Source of the DNA: Sulfidibacterium sp964549335
GTDB lineage: Bacteria > Bacteroidota > Bacteroidia > Bacteroidales > F082
NCBI GenBank assembly: GCA_964549335.1
Contig: CAZJUQ010000020.1
Coordinates: 1-64,000, forward strand
DNA length: 64,000 nucleotides
Reading direction: 5' to 3'
Position 1 is the first letter of the stretch, and every line of letters begins with the position of its first letter. Below, piece by piece: positions 63,252 through 64,000 of this stretch. The translations under genes were made by a program, and so were the position numbers. The notes beneath the pieces were generated by a model that had not been told where the DNA came from, made no database searches, and was given only the letters and a program-made list of their open reading frames with translations.

Positions 63252-64000
63252 ATGCAAAAGGGTAAAATTGAAAACATTACGGTAATTTTAATTTTCATTA
63301 TTATTTCGCTTGTTTCGGCCTATGTTATTAATGTTGCAGGTCCGTCGAAACCGCGCGAAATAATTGCCGAAGGCGACGGCTGCGGACATTTCGATTATTT
63401 ACCCTTGATGGTTATATATCATACCGTAGATTTCGAAAAGGTTTTTCAAGCCGAGAGGTTAAGGCATTCGCAAAGTTATATGGGGCACTATTTTCACAAA
63501 GTGGACGGTGTTACGGTGAACAAATATACTTCGGGTACATCGTTAATGATATTCCCGTTTTACATGTTGGCTTATTGGGTTACCGGCTTATGGGGTATTC
63601 CTCCCGACGGTTTTTCGTTACCTTTTCAGTATTCCATTGTATTAGCTGCAATATTTTGGCTGGTTACGGGGTTGTGGTTTTTTGTAAAACTTTTGAGGCT
63701 TTACGGAATAAGTCTTGTAAAATCGTCAATTGCAGCACTCTTATTGCTTTTTTCCACCAACTTGTTTCATTATGCTTTTGTGGCTCCTGCATTTTCGCAT
63801 GTATATTCTTTTGCGTGGTTTACAATTTTATTGTACAACGTAAAAAGCTATTTTTTGAAACCCAATGCAAAAAATCTTTACCTGTCGGCACTTGCATACG
63901 GTTTGATAATTTTGATTAGACCTGTGAATGCAATATCGTTACTGGCTTTGCCGGCGATGGCAAGTTCCAAAGAGAACTTTCTTTCGGGGATAATGTATTT
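63252..64000 (+). CDS. Polytopic membrane protein, possibly GT-C glycosyltransferase (partial, runs off the window)
   Basis: Open from the ATG at 63252 to the window edge, 249 residues so far. A first membrane segment (about 10-28), a periplasmic loop starting REIIAEGDGCGHFDYLPLM, then at least four more membrane segments (about 105-120, 130-150, 163-180, 210-235). The acidic first loop with its Asp residues is like the first loop of GT-C/PMT-type lipid-linked sugar transferases, which would make it an envelope or protein glycosylation gene. Only a guess without the rest. The -7 box lies upstream. Confidence 0.65.
   Translation, partial: MQKGKIENITVILIFIIISLVSAYVINVAGPSKPREIIAEGDGCGHFDYLPLMVIYHTVDFEKVFQAERLRHSQSYMGHYFHKVDGVTVNKYTSGTSLMIFPFYMLAYWVTGLWGIPPDGFSLPFQYSIVLAAIFWLVTGLWFFVKLLRLYGISLVKSSIAALLLLFSTNLFHYAFVAPAFSHVYSFAWFTILLYNVKSYFLKPNAKNLYLSALAYGLIILIRPVNAISLLALPAMASSKENFLSGIMY

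Overview
The window reads as a chromosomal segment of a Bacteroidetes bacterium, most likely a member of the Bacteroidales. The evidence is low-to-moderate GC, many -7 boxes of the Bacteroidetes type (TAnnTTTG) upstream of genes, no strong Shine-Dalgarno sequences, and lineage-typical families: DUF5606, DUF349, DUF4956 next to a VTC domain, a 29-residue very basic COX24/AURKAIP1-like protein, S74-chaperone surface proteins, a TPR-fused histidine kinase and a TPR-fused LuxR-type regulator. No insertion sequence, prophage, integrase or CRISPR array was found. The right end cuts a membrane protein gene.

Region by region. 1-5.1 kb: a large repeat-built surface protein with a C-terminal self-cleaving chaperone, a small ORF of unknown function, and a membrane TPR regulator with a direct-repeat site upstream. 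5.3-13.3 kb: a block of four exported glycoside hydrolase genes on the minus strand (GH95, two GH29 and one unclassified TIM-barrel-like lipoprotein), with a decayed gene fragment between the two GH29 genes and no SusC/SusD pair inside the window. 13.8-19.7 kb: core metabolism (glutamate dehydrogenase, a phosphofructokinase with PPi-type active-site residues, DUF5606, dihydroorotate dehydrogenase, ABC-2 permease) and a mini J-domain protein. 20-27.4 kb: an exported C1 peptidase, a DUF218-type membrane protein, a soluble REC-GAF-PAS kinase with a sigma-54 response regulator, and a DUF4956/VTC pair.

27.5-37.7 kb: initiator tRNA, Era, Der, an S4 RNA-binding protein, a TPR histidine kinase, a lipoprotein of the endonuclease/exonuclease/phosphatase family, PssA, SSB, HU, the 29-residue protein and an RNase E/G family nuclease. 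37.7-41.5 kb: a sirtuin, malate dehydrogenase, a short-chain fatty acid transporter and three tRNAs (Leu, Gly, Pro), each with its own terminator. 41.5-51.8 kb: a minus-strand series upp - MacB-type permease - mtaB, then guaB - double-parvulin PPIase - SurA-like lipoprotein - SurA - MoxR ATPase, which looks like an outer-membrane protein folding operon attached to guaB.

51.8-64 kb: heptose epimerase and a divergent SDR protein sharing a very short promoter region, DUF349, rhomboid protease, then an AmmeMemoRadiSam locus: a radical SAM enzyme (AmrS), a polytopic membrane protein fused to a spermidine-synthase-like Rossmann domain, and a Memo-AMMECR1 fusion with a signal peptide. This locus is the best candidate for an under-described system here, because the sequence places its parts at or across the inner membrane. 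A Cys/Met-metabolism PLP enzyme and a truncated polytopic membrane protein close the window.
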